The notes beneath the pieces are model-generated. The model was given only the letters and a program-made list of their open reading frames with translations. It was not told where the DNA came from and searched no databases. Below, piece after piece: positions 12,244 through 22,317 of a DNA stretch of 64,000 nucleotides. Source of the DNA: Thunnus maccoyii (taxonomy: Eukaryota; Chordata; Actinopteri; Scombriformes; Scombridae); contig NC_056550.1 in NCBI RefSeq assembly GCF_910596095.1, positions 7,030,501-7,094,500 of the forward strand. The letters run 5' to 3'. Made by a program: the position numbers and the translations under genes. Position 1 is the first letter of the stretch; every line of letters begins with the position of its first letter.

Positions 12244-12376
12244 TCAGTACGTCACACCAGTGAAGGTGTTGATGGGAAGTGACAGGACTTTGTTCAGATA
12301 CTTGCTCAGCAGTGACTCTTGCTCATTGCAGGACTGGATGCTGCATACTGGGTCCAAGCACGGGGAAATTTCTAAT
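12244..12376 (-). CDS. pik3r6: pik3r6 last coding exon
   Basis: After an acceptor (ttacag) the exon encodes LEISPCLDP... and ends LPINTFTGVTY before a TGA at 12244-12246. Human p84 ends with the similar LLMPINTFSGIVQ, which fixes the C-terminus. Confidence 0.93.
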
Positions 12377-13251
12377 CTGTAACGGAGTGACATTAAAGCG
12401 TATTAAAAATAGAAATAGAAAAAATGTAAAACAGAGATGCTGTAGTGTCATAAATTACCGTTGAACATTAGTATATGTCCTGCGAGAGTCTTTGTCCAGA
12501 CACACAGAGAGTGTTCGATTCTCCATTGTCTTGATGCTGATATTTCGGGTTTGGATCTTCTATGAAAAGGTGTAGAATATTTAACAACTTGTATAATAGA
12601 TTTGGTAGATAAGATATAGATAGATAAATGGTACAACAAATAATAATAGCAATAATCATTTAAAAATTTGCTTATATTGTGTAGAAGGAAATAATTTGTT
12701 GTATTTTGGGTTCATACTGTCAAAACTTACAGCAAGGTAATCCTCACCTAGGCAAAGTGAAAAAGATTGTTCATATATATACTGTTTGTTTTTTCAAACC
12801 GATAGGAAGTAAGATAATCTTACAAATCTTTGAAGGCTTATTATTACACTGAATAAAGCTGTCAACAAAATATAAATACAAATCCATACAAAAGGCCAAA
12901 AGACCTGATGTTATAGCTGCCGGCTCTGATTTAATCACCACGCCACATGTCATGAGTGCCTCTCCTTTCACAACTTCTCGCTTGCTTAAAGAGATCTGAC
13001 GAGGATGTAAAAATAAAGATAGCCTTAGTTAGCCTAAGTCCTAATGTTGATGATAATACTAAAGATGAAATATTACAATATTAATAATGTCTACTTATAA
13101 GAAGGACTGTACCTTTGTGTAACTGACTGAGATGACTGCCCCCAAAACTTCCACTGTTGACTTCTTTCGGCGTGCAGAGCGTTCCTCTGTCAAAGATAAC
13201 ACCTCACTTTACTATATGTAACTGTAATGTTAACACATTTATTTCAGTATC

Positions 13252-13304
<53 letters not shown>

Positions 13305-16300
13305 AAAAGAGAGAAAGAAATTCAGAAACATACTTGAAAATATTTCTTTATGGTGTCTGAACTCTGGGATGTCTGCCTCCAGACGGGACACAAACACTTC
13401 CTCCACCACAGAACTGGAGTGGGGCATCTAAACACATACTGTATTCAGTCAAACCAGGAACTACATGTGCAGCATCAGTAAATCATTTCCACAGTCACTT
13501 TGGCACCTCCAGACTACACTGCACTATGCACTGTGTTTTGCCCAGTAATGGAGAAGGTATTTTCTTTATTTAAAGGACCAGTGTGTAGGATTTAGTGGCA
13601 TTTAGCAGTGAGGTTGCAGATTGTGACCAACTGAATACCCCTCCCCTTCCAAGCGTGTAGGAGAACCTACGGTGGCCACAAAAGTCAAAAACTCAAAAGG
13701 CGAAAGGCCCTCTCTAGACCCAGTGTTTGGTTTCTGGGCTACTGTAGAAACATGGCGGTGCAACATGGCAGGCACCGTGGAAGAGGATCCGCTCCCTATA
13801 TAGATATAAAGGGCTCATTCTAATGTCACAAAAACACAACAATTCTTATTTTCAGGTGATTATACACTAATTAAAAACATACTTATGAATATTATATTCC
13901 ATTTCTGTCAAGTCCATTCTGCTAGAGGCCACTAAATTCTACACACTGCATTCATTCATTTGTTTGGCCACTAGGGGGCAGCACTACAAGCTCAAAACTT
14001 TATTTACATCTGTGTATCACCTTATGAAATGGAGTTGTTAGGTGAATGTCTTAACAGAGTTGCATATTTACACATCCAGCAGACACAGAGCAACATTAGT
14101 ATTCATTTGCAGTCATGATTTTGTCCACCAGATGAATAGAAGTCCTATATTCACTCTCTTTTTTAGCTCTGGTTTGGTTGAGCTAGTTGCTGACTCTGTT
14201 AGTCTGACATTTGGTACTGGCCTGGTAATTCACAGTGAATTTATCTGAGCCTTTTAGATGAAAATAGCTGCCTGCTACTGCTGGAAAAAAGGGTGATGAG
14301 CGTGTTATTAGCTAAAAGAGGGTAAAAACCTCTGAAGAACTGAGGGAAACTGCAGAGTTAGGTTCATCACTACAGGCGGCCCCTTTCACATTATACATAG
14401 TCATTTGATCCATTGTTAATATAAAAAATATATTGATTGGCAGCTTTATGTAAAACTAGCAATAGGCCTACCTCAATAAATACCCCGTTACTCTACCTTT
14501 AACAAAATGTACTCCTAATCCTGTGATGTGGTGTTTCTACTTCTTCTGTTGAAATATGTAAAACCACCTTTGATATCTACTGCTGACATTTACATACATG
14601 TGACTTTTAATATCTACAGTATACAAATGAGAGCTGCACTGTACCTTAACAGAGTAGAGCGGCAGGTTAACTGGCTGGATCCCACAGCGAAGGTAGTAAC
14701 ACAGGCTGTCCAGTAGGAAGAGGTTACGCTCCGATGGCTTGCAGTGATTAGAGTCCTGCAGCAGAGAGATCACAGAAGAAAGAAGGTATCAGCTGCTAGC
14801 ATGGCTGTAGACTGTTGTTTTAATGCCTCATGTGGTCTTTTGCTATCTCTGCATCTCTTTCCTCCTTTAATCTCCAACATACACATCAACAACCTGCACA
14901 CAGCTAATAAGATGTCATTTCTACAACAAGTTACCATTCCAGCAAGTTTGGGGATTGCGGCTCCCAGACTGTTGATGTTGCTGTCATACCAAGGGTCCAC
15001 TTTTCCCAATAAGGAGGCGAGAGACAATCTGCCTTCCTGTTGATATGGGATGTCCTATGAGGAATAAGAGGTGTTGCAGGGTCATATAGAGTTTAATAAA
15101 TTCACACTAAACAGTTAGTGTTGCTTTGAGTGACTCACAGGTGAACTAAGTGAAGGCTCCACATCAGTAACTGGGATATAGTATAACTGTAGGTTCAGTT
15201 TCTTGGTCAAAATAAGATGTTTTGACTCTCTTTCTCTGTGGGGAAATGCAGGTAAACAATAAGTGAAAAGCTGAATGTACTAATTAAATTCACCTACACA
15301 CAATGAAAATACAGAAAATGTTTGAGGAACATATAATATTTTGCTGTGGCACTATTTGGAAGAGAGTATTCATGAAAAACCATCCGCTCACCGGATGGAT
15401 TGATAAGCCCTGGTGAGCCTTCCCAGCACCTGATCGTCCCCCATTACCACCACCCGTGCTGTGTGACTCCGCTCTTCTTTAAACACAGGAGAGTTTCCAA
15501 GAAACGCTTCTATCCTCTCCCTCATTAGGCTCAATTTATCTGCTGGCTTCATGCTCTTAAAGGCATTTCTCCGTGTGAATGCTGGAAAAGGATTTCTGTC
15601 TGTGGGCTGCTCTGTGTCATCAAAGTCATTCTCCTTTAGATCTCTCTCTATCCCACTGTCTTCAGAGTGAACCAAGTCTCTTTTGTCCTTCTCTTCTTCA
15701 TCAACACTGGAGTTAAGGGAGGAACCCAGGGCGAAGTTTGCCAGCAGATTCCCTTTAGGGAAGATACATTTAATGTGCATTTCAACTGCAGCAGCAGCCT
15801 TTGTGACATTTATTTAGTTGTGGAACTTGTATGGTAGTGGAAATTTTTGTTTGTCTGCTGGACTCACATAGATCCTCTTCGTTGTCCCACAAGAGGAAGT
15901 TGATCTCTGGAAAGGGCATTGCAGTGTTGCACACAGAGCCATGATCTACCTCGGTTATTTCTGAGAAAACAGGGTAAATCCTGTCAAAATGTTCTTTTCT
16001 CTGCTCATACTCATAATGTGTGCTAGAACAGATGAAGAACACACACCTTCTTTAGAGGCAGTCAAAATGTCTCTGTAAATGTGTTGTAGTCTGTTCAGAT
16101 AGTCTGCATGACCACCTGCTCTGTGCTTTATACTCTGCTCCACAGCTAGGACCACTTCCTGGAAATATTTCTCTACCATATGGTCCTCTATAGCCTGAAA
16201 CACACAAAAAACACATGTCTGGGTGGCAAACGAAAATAAGGAAACACTGATAACAATACAAAAATGTGTGCATGTTGACCCGAAGTCTAAACAGTCATGC

Positions 16301-19300
16301 TAGCAGCTCTGAAAGGCTAATGCTTTGAGCTAAATGCTAAGCATGGTAATGGCAATGCCTACGATGTTTATTGGTATACTGTTTACCATGTTCACCATAT
16401 TTCTTATTCGCTTTTTTGCAGAGAGTTAGATGAAAATATTGATGCCACTTTCATATTCATCTGTTAGATATATGATTAAACCGAGCAGGGAGTTTGCTGA
16501 GCTTAGCGCAAAGCCTGGAAACAGCCTGGCTCTGTCCAGAGGTAACGAAATCTGCCTCTAAAGCTCATTCTGGGCTACTGTAGAAACATGGTGGGAAGAG
16601 GAACCACTCCCTATGTAGATATAAGGGGTGCTTCTTCTAAGGTAACGAAAACACAACGATTCTTATTTTCAGGTGATTACACACTAATTAAAACATACTT
16701 ATGAATATTATATTCCATTTCTACCGTGTCTGTTCCGCTAGATGCCACTAAATTCTACACACTGCACCTTCAATGCAAAATACAGTTGAGGCTGATGGGA
16801 ATGTCATTAGTTTTGCAGGTATTTGGTCATGAAGCAAAGTACTGGACAAATAACAATTTGGACAAGATGGTGGCTCTAGACGAGAAGTAAGGGGATCACC
16901 AAAGGTACTACATTCATCCAGAAGAGGGCATGACTGTTTGTACCAAATGTAATGGCAATCCATCCAATAGTTGTTGAGACATTTCACTTAAAACCACAAA
17001 TGGAAACCTGTTGGTGGTGCTAGATGAAAAGTCAGGGGATCACCAAAATCATTAGGCTTCATCCACTGGGGACCATGAATGTCTGTAGCAAATTTTAATG
17101 GCAAACTGTCCAATATTTTTAAGATATTTCAGTCTTTCTGTCCAAAGGCTTTGTCTAAAGCGTCTTCATAGACATTCCTACCCCAAGAGCCTGAACCAGT
17201 CTGGAGCTTTGGGATGCTGTCTCCAGCCCCGCCTGCAGCACACGTAGCACCAAATTTTTCTTCTGTGATAGTGTGTCCCTGTGCAGGCTGGACGCCTCCA
17301 AGTCTGCTATTACTGTTGCTTCCAGTGGAGCAGAAAACACAGCTGGGTCTGCAAGCACAAACACCCTGGAGGAAACCAGTAAATGGGGAAGCAGGAGACA
17401 ATGATTGTAAGAAAAAAAATGAGTTTATCCAGTGTTAAACTGCTTCAAAGTCACTCAAAGGATATATACTCACTTTTCCTGCAAAGTGAAAAGCTTATTC
17501 TTCAAGTTCTGCTCTGCAATGACTCTCCTCTGATATAAGGAGCCTGTTGAGAGAAGGACTGTCAATGTCAACAGTGTTTAGTGTATGCGAGGTATTGTTA
17601 GTATCTGATTTCAGCTGTCTGAAAATGTGTTCATTGATGCATAATACCTGGTGTGGTCATTTCCATCTTGATGCTCCTCAGAATGCTCGGGGCCACAGCA
17701 GCGTAAGGCAACGGTAAGATCAGCAGTTTCATCAAACACTCGGATACTCTCTGATAAAGCTTGGTAGGAGTCATGGCACCTGACTGGAATACAGAAAAGC
17801 AAACCAGTAAGACAGAAAATACTAATAATATAATAATATAATTTAATAATTCAACTGTCTGTTGATCTACACACTATTTCTAACTGTAAAAAGCACTGTC
17901 TGACTTTACATGAACAATATCATATTATCAACTCAGTCACACAGGTGAGTCTTACCTGAATAACCACATAGTAGAGCATGTGCAGCACTGGGATGACGTG
18001 TGTACGATTGTGTTTTATGGATCTGAATCAGTCATCAGACAAAATGTTACATTAAAACCAGCTTTTCATTAGCTTTTTCACCTTTTTTAAAAAGAGTTGA
18101 GTTGAGGGACAAACATTGCCTACCCTTTTTAGCATCTTTTCCAGCTCTTTGACCAGTATTTTGATCAGTAAGACGCTGCAGGATGGATGAGTCTCCATGT
18201 TCTTTTGAAGATTCCACCTTAGCATTCCTGCAGAGCAGACAGACAGTCGTTTTCTATATATTTCGTTTTGCACAACACACAGCATGTCAGATGAAACAAG
18301 ATTAGCCATTACTCTGAAGGCAGTCTAGTGTTGATTATTTCATTTTTTTCCTACAAATCCAACATTTTATCATTTTAATTGACACGAGTGACACCAGCTT
18401 GATGATATATGGAGATTTGACTTATTCTAAGACCCTTGAAACAGGCTGAAGCCACAAAAGTGTGTTGTTTTTAAAGGTTTTACAAAGTGCTACACCAGCT
18501 TATTCACTTTCTTGCCAAGAGTTAGATGAAAATATTGATGCCACTCTCATTTGTTTAACTGTAGGTTACAGCCAACAGGAAGTTAGCTTAGCTTAGCACA
18601 AAGACTGGAAACAGGAGGAAACAGCTAGCCTGGTGCAATCCAGAGACAAAACAAAACAAGATCCACGTAGCAGCACCTCTAAAACTCACTAATTACCACA
18701 TTATATCTTGTTTACTTAACCCGTACAAAAAAGTTAGTGTAAAAACTTCAATTTGTGGTTTTATGGGGTGATGTTTCTTGGCTCTGAACAGTCAGGTAAC
18801 CAGTGGAGTCTCCAAGAAGTTACTGCTCCCAGCAAAGAAATGGTTTGGAACACAAAGTAATCCCCTCGCAGAACAGTGAATCATCATTTTTACGTTTTGG
18901 TTTTTGTAAGATTTAATCGAATTAGATAAAATGTTGTAATTAGTGAACTTAAGAGGTGCTGGCAGGCACATTTTGCATTGTTTGGACAGAGCCAGGCAAG
19001 CTTTTCCCAGTCTTTATACTAAGTTAAGCTAACTGTGTGCTGGTGGTAACTATACCAGACACACGAGAGGGGTACCAGTCTTCTCATCTAGCTAATTCAC
19101 TGCCAGAAAGTGAATAAGATTATTTCCAAAAATGTCAAACCTTTTTTTGAAAGTACTGGTGCCAGTAAATGTTACTTTTTTCTACACAAAGATGACATGT
19201 TATAAATAATTAATTATATTATTGGTTGCATTCAAACTTTTTTGCCTTTAGGTGCCTTATTCAGTTGTTGCTACCTTTCTGGGAAGCACTTCGGCTGTCT

Positions 19301-19530
19301 GTCTCTCTGAGAAGAGACTGGACGTTGTTGTACAGGCTGAACTCCACAGTTGAGGAGAGAGCCACATCAGCTAAAAATGAATATCAGTATCATCAACATG
19401 CCATTGTCATTGTTATTACATTCTGCCACTCCCAGGGTCCAAGCTTTAACCAGCAAAGCAAGTTTTTTTTATGGAACAATTTAAAATAATCTAAGGGGAA
19501 ATGAAAGCACCTACCCGTGGTATCAACCAT
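12244..19530 (-). CDS. pik3r6: Phosphoinositide 3-kinase regulatory subunit 6 (p84/p87)
   Basis: p84 is an adaptor for the class IB PI3K catalytic subunit p110-gamma; it helps G-beta-gamma and Ras recruit the kinase to the membrane in leukocytes. Coding exons on the minus strand: 19515-19530, 19275-19370, 18134(or 18124)-18227, 17956-18022, 17648-17783, 17474-17543, 17182-17365, 16047-16194, 15868-15960, 15392-15785, 15139-15235, 14935-15054, 14645-14755, 13334-13427, 13113-13186, 12905-12995, 12731-12747, 12459-12559, 12244-12376. All junctions keep frame with GT/AG except the one after exon 3. The product is about 711 residues (human about 754). Landmarks shared with human p84 are LYQRRVIAEQNL (about 138-149), EDSGIERDL, TARVVVMGDDQVLGRL, KVDPWYDSN and the C-terminal LPINTFTGV. 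Its paralogue pik3r5 lies directly upstream. Confidence 0.92.
12731..12747 (-). CDS. pik3r6: Candidate 17-nt micro-exon of pik3r6
   Basis: Exon 16 ends in phase 1 and exon 18 (12459-12559) starts in phase 0. This 17-nt segment, between an acceptor (tgcctag) and a donor (gtaagt), restores the phase and encodes EDYLA after the split Gly. Its place in the gene corresponds to the p101 exon that encodes [19 protein letters not shown] could not find that kind of exon in pik3r6 here. Inference from splice signals and phase; RNA evidence is lacking. Confidence 0.5.
13257..13302. repeat. (CA)n microsatellite inside a 147-bp pik3r6 intron
   Basis: About 23 CA units on the plus strand, so the transcript carries UG repeats. 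The tract starts about 30 nt after the donor of exon 14 (13334-13427) and takes up about a third of the intron. Confidence 0.95.
13570..13955. mobile_element. TTAA-associated MITE in a pik3r6 intron
   Basis: It begins at TTAA with ggaccagtgtgtaggattta and ends with ccactaaattctacacactg, an imperfect terminal inverted repeat. A second, truncated copy lies at 16567-16766. Such TTAA-flanked short elements are usually derived from piggyBac transposons, but the right-hand TTAA is missing here. No coding capacity. Confidence 0.75.
13968..13984 (+). promoter_or_regulatory. CTCF-like motif
   Basis: The sequence CCACTAGGGGGCAGCAC closely fits the vertebrate CTCF core (CCACnAGrkGGCrs). It sits in a pik3r6 intron just beyond the MITE end. 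Occupancy cannot be judged from sequence. Confidence 0.5.
15392..15785 (-). CDS. pik3r6: pik3r6 central exon with the conserved SGIERDL segment
   Basis: This 394-nt exon is the largest of the gene (about residues 302-432). It begins after a cag acceptor (FEMHIKCIFPKG), carries an acidic linker with EDSGIERDL, which is also found in human p84, and ends with the conserved VVVMGDDQVLGRLTRAYQSI before a gtgagc donor. The matching p101 segment is [20 protein letters not shown]. Confidence 0.93.
16420..16560. mobile_element. Foldback-element fragment in a pik3r6 intron
   Basis: It shares agagttagatgaaaatatt, tggaaacagcctggctctg and similar blocks with the full-length element at 18499-19118. Only the left part is present. 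Confidence 0.65.
16567..16766. mobile_element. Truncated copy of the MITE seen at 13570-13955
   Basis: It shares gggctactgtagaaacatgg and cttatgaatattatattcc with the longer copy, and ends ccactaaattctacacactg. The left end is missing. Confidence 0.8.
16861..17147. repeat. Dispersed repeat with a 144-bp internal duplication
   Basis: Two divergent units each contain ggggatcacc (16891 and 17035), a caaattttaatggcaa-like block and a tccaata...gatatttca-like end. The unit resembles a repeat common in teleost introns. It ends close to pik3r6 exon 7 (17182-17365). Confidence 0.7.
18124..18227 (-). CDS. pik3r6: pik3r6 exon 3, 3' end uncertain
   Basis: The exon encodes GMLRWNLQKNMETHPSCSVL and then LIKILVKELEK, matching human p84 (GMWRWSLHKK...RILLRELEK). 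The only nearby GT donor (gtaggc, exon end 18124) leaves phase 0. Exon 4 must be read in phase 2 to give SIKHNRTHVIPVLHML, the conserved frame. Ending at 18134 with a GC donor (gctaaa) gives the right phase and the same length as p101 and human p84. Confidence 0.75.
18499..19118. mobile_element. Full-length foldback MITE in pik3r6 intron 2
   Basis: The 620-bp element is bounded by cttattcactttct and its exact reverse complement. Internal blocks are also inverted: gttagcttagcttagcac on the left against ctaagttaagctaact on the right, and cagtctttata against caaagactgg. No open frame of note. Related pieces lie at 3.1, 16.4, 60.5 and possibly 62.6 kb. Confidence 0.8.
19515..19530 (-). CDS. pik3r6: pik3r6 first coding exon
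   Basis: ATG at 19530 opens MVDTT and splices (donor gtaggt) in phase 1 to exon 2, ADVALSSTVEFSLYNNVQSL, which aligns with human p84 residues starting ESSDVELDLQRSVQAVL. Only 16 coding nt lie in this exon. Confidence 0.8.
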
Positions 19531-19952
19531 TGTGTGAATTTCAAGATAGTCACACTTTCAGCAACATGGGCTTCAACCATGAAAACCAAGAAAATCTGCC
19601 ATATTCACTTTCAACAGATTTCAGTCTGTCATGCCTGATGTTGTTATCTCCTGTCAGTAAAAGTTCAAAGATGACAATGTTGCATTTGTCCTTAAAACTC
19701 TGAAATGAATTACTGAGGTTAAAACTTTTTTCTAGGGGCCCAAAAACTGACAAAACTTCATGTGAACAATGATTACAAACACAAACCATCTGCGCAAGTC
19801 TAAGATAGACAATAGAAACATCATCTGATACATTGCTGTGCTGTTTGCGATGAAGTGGAAATACACTATATTAAATGTTACTATGAACAACCAAACAACC
19901 ACCCTAATGCAAATGAACTAAGTTACATTGTCTGCAATAATGCAGAACTTAC

Positions 19953-20050
19953 CACCGCAGCTTCTGCTCTTGTAAATGTCTGAAGAGGAATTTGAAAACG
20001 AATGAAGATCGTCTACTGCTGCTACATGTTAGCAGAATAACTCGTTAATG
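19953..20050 (-). other. pik3r6: Probable noncoding 5' exon of pik3r6
   Basis: A strong donor (gcggtg|gtaagt) ends at 19953, upstream of the start-codon exon at 19515-19530. The 5' limit given is a guess. This places the pik3r6 start of transcription within a few hundred bases of the pik3r5 3' end. Confidence 0.45.
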
Positions 20051-20276
20051 GCAGGTATTACTTTGGTTTACTGTGTGAGACAGGGTGTGAATAACAGAGG
20101 AAGTCCAGAAAAGGCAGTCACTGTCTACATAGTGACAAAAAAAAAGACAGAGCTGATTGCAATATGATTTTATTGCAGTTGTGTGACAAACTGTATAAAA
20201 ACATGACAAAATGTATATTTTCTGAAACATAAAAAAACAGGTTCTCAGTGCTATCAAGTCAAAATAAATAGCTTAT

Positions 20277-20282
20277 TTTATT
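20277..20282 (-). terminator. pik3r5: Likely poly(A) signal of pik3r5
   Basis: AATAAA on the minus strand, about 155 nt after the pik3r5 stop. A second AATAAA lies at 20168-20173. Confidence 0.5.
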
Positions 20283-20436
20283 AAAGAAGGGTTTTACTCT
20301 GTTATACCTCAACAGAACGTACACAATAGTAATCAAGTAATCAGTATATCTCTGCACCACATTAAGTGTCCATCCTGTGTTACGTGCCTGTGTAAATGAT
20401 ATATCACTTCCATGGTTGAATGCAGTATGACGTGTG

Positions 20437-20581
20437 TCAGGGACATGAGGTGAAAGAGGTGATGGGAAGGCAGAGCAGAGAGCAGTAGGATGGGTGCAGA
20501 GGCTGGACTTGGCCTGGTGAGGGCTTGTAGCACCTCCAGTCTGAACTGCTTCCTGGTTTACAGCACAGAGACACCTCACAC
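20437..20581 (-). CDS. pik3r5: pik3r5 last coding exon
   Basis: After an acceptor (ctgcag) the exon encodes [13 protein letters not shown]... and ends [16 protein letters not shown] before TGA at 20437-20439. Human p101 ends [16 protein letters not shown]. Confidence 0.93.
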
Positions 20582-22264
20582 CTGCAGACAAGACAGAGCA
20601 TCACTGCAACATGTGTGTCTGATTAATGCATGCAGAGGCTATGACTCACTTGTAACATTATAGATCTGAAGTGATGAGAGGTAACCAAGTACATTTATTC
20701 AAATACTGTGCTTAAGTACAATTTCAAGGTACTTGTACTTTACTTGAATATTTACATTTTGTGCCACTTTATACTTCCACTCTTCTACTCCACATTTCAG
20801 AGGGAAATACTTTTTACTATACTACATATATCTGACAGCTGTGGTTTCTAGTTATGTTTCAAATAGGATTTTACTTGCAAAGCACTTGATAAACTCATAA
20901 AATACAACACATTGTCAGAGGTTAAAACAGTGGCTCCCAACCTTTTTGGCTTATGACCCCTCACAAAAAAGCAGTGTGTAGTTAGGGCCTCTTGTCACAT
21001 TTCAGCTGTCTATGGTTTGTTAGTAATTCCATCAAAGACAGATTTCCCCTCTAAACTTCTCACATGGTTTCATATAGAGACTCAAAGAGGGTAAAATGAC
21101 CCCATATTTCAAAAAAAGCAAAAATTCTTCTCTCCTCTCCTATTAATCATCTCATGACAACCCAGATTTATCTTGTGATCCTTTCATGGCCCGACCCCTA
21201 GATTGGGAATCATTGCACTACACTGTCTAACTACTATACCTATTGATGAATCAGTCACAGGGCCATTTGTTCACAGAACCTTTACTTGAGACTTTATGGT
21301 ACTTTTGTACATTTGCTGCTAATACTTCAGTACTTTGACCTAAGTCCAATTTTAAATGCAGGGCTTTTACTTGTAATGGAGTATTTTCACATTGTGGTAT
21401 TGGTACTTTTAATTTGATTAAAATACCTCTTCCACCACTGGAAAAATGTAGGAGGAATATCTCCCTTTTTTAAAGTCTTTTGTGACTAGTCAGCAGTGAT
21501 GCTTTGTTATACCTGGTGACACTTTGGATGAACTTCTTCTCATCCTGATCCAGACACACAGAAAATGTTGTCCCATCATCTCCACCATTCACCTGCACCT
21601 TGTCCACCTTCACCTCTGACATTGAGATGTGCTGCCAGAGGGAAGTTAGAGAAAGAAGAAGTGTGAGGAAGGAGTATTTCAGAGGGAGGGGGTGTGTGAG
21701 ATTGTGGTTAGTTTGAATGCATCAAACCACCCTTCACCTGGTTGTAGCTCTTTTTAGACTTGGAGCACTGCCTCTTCAGGACTTCTGTCATCGTCAGCTG
21801 CAGACTTTCTACTCTTGAATCTAGACAAACAAGATTTGATTTGCTTAGAAACCACAATGTAGACAAAAGCAAACATAAGACAAAAAAAGTCACAACAAAA
21901 TTCAATTCAAATCTGGCACATGGTGAAAAAAATGTCACAAACCTAACTGCTCAGGTTTCCTGCAGGCTTTGTAAAGATTTATAGATGTGCAAACCATCTC
22001 TGTCTTGGTCCACTGGTTCCTCCCACTAACAGCCACCTGTAATCATACGTAGACACAGCAGATTTAAAAATAGCTTTGGCTGTGAACTTTTATATATGTG
22101 TTATTGTTTGTGTAGCAGGAAATCTGTGGGTGTCAAAGCAGGAACAATACCTTGTTGTAGGCAACATTTAGTGTTAAAGGGACAGCCTCCCGTTCTTCAT
22201 CAATTCCAAACCTTTTGCTTGCAGCACCTACAAAAAGAATAAAGAACACATCAGACTGTACATA

Positions 22265-22317
<53 letters not shown>

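Noticed and set aside
13157-13427. Frames with Thr-His or Cys-Val runs around 13.2-13.4 kb and 22.2-22.8 kb
   Set aside because: The runs are translated CA/TG microsatellites in introns; only the exon parts are real.
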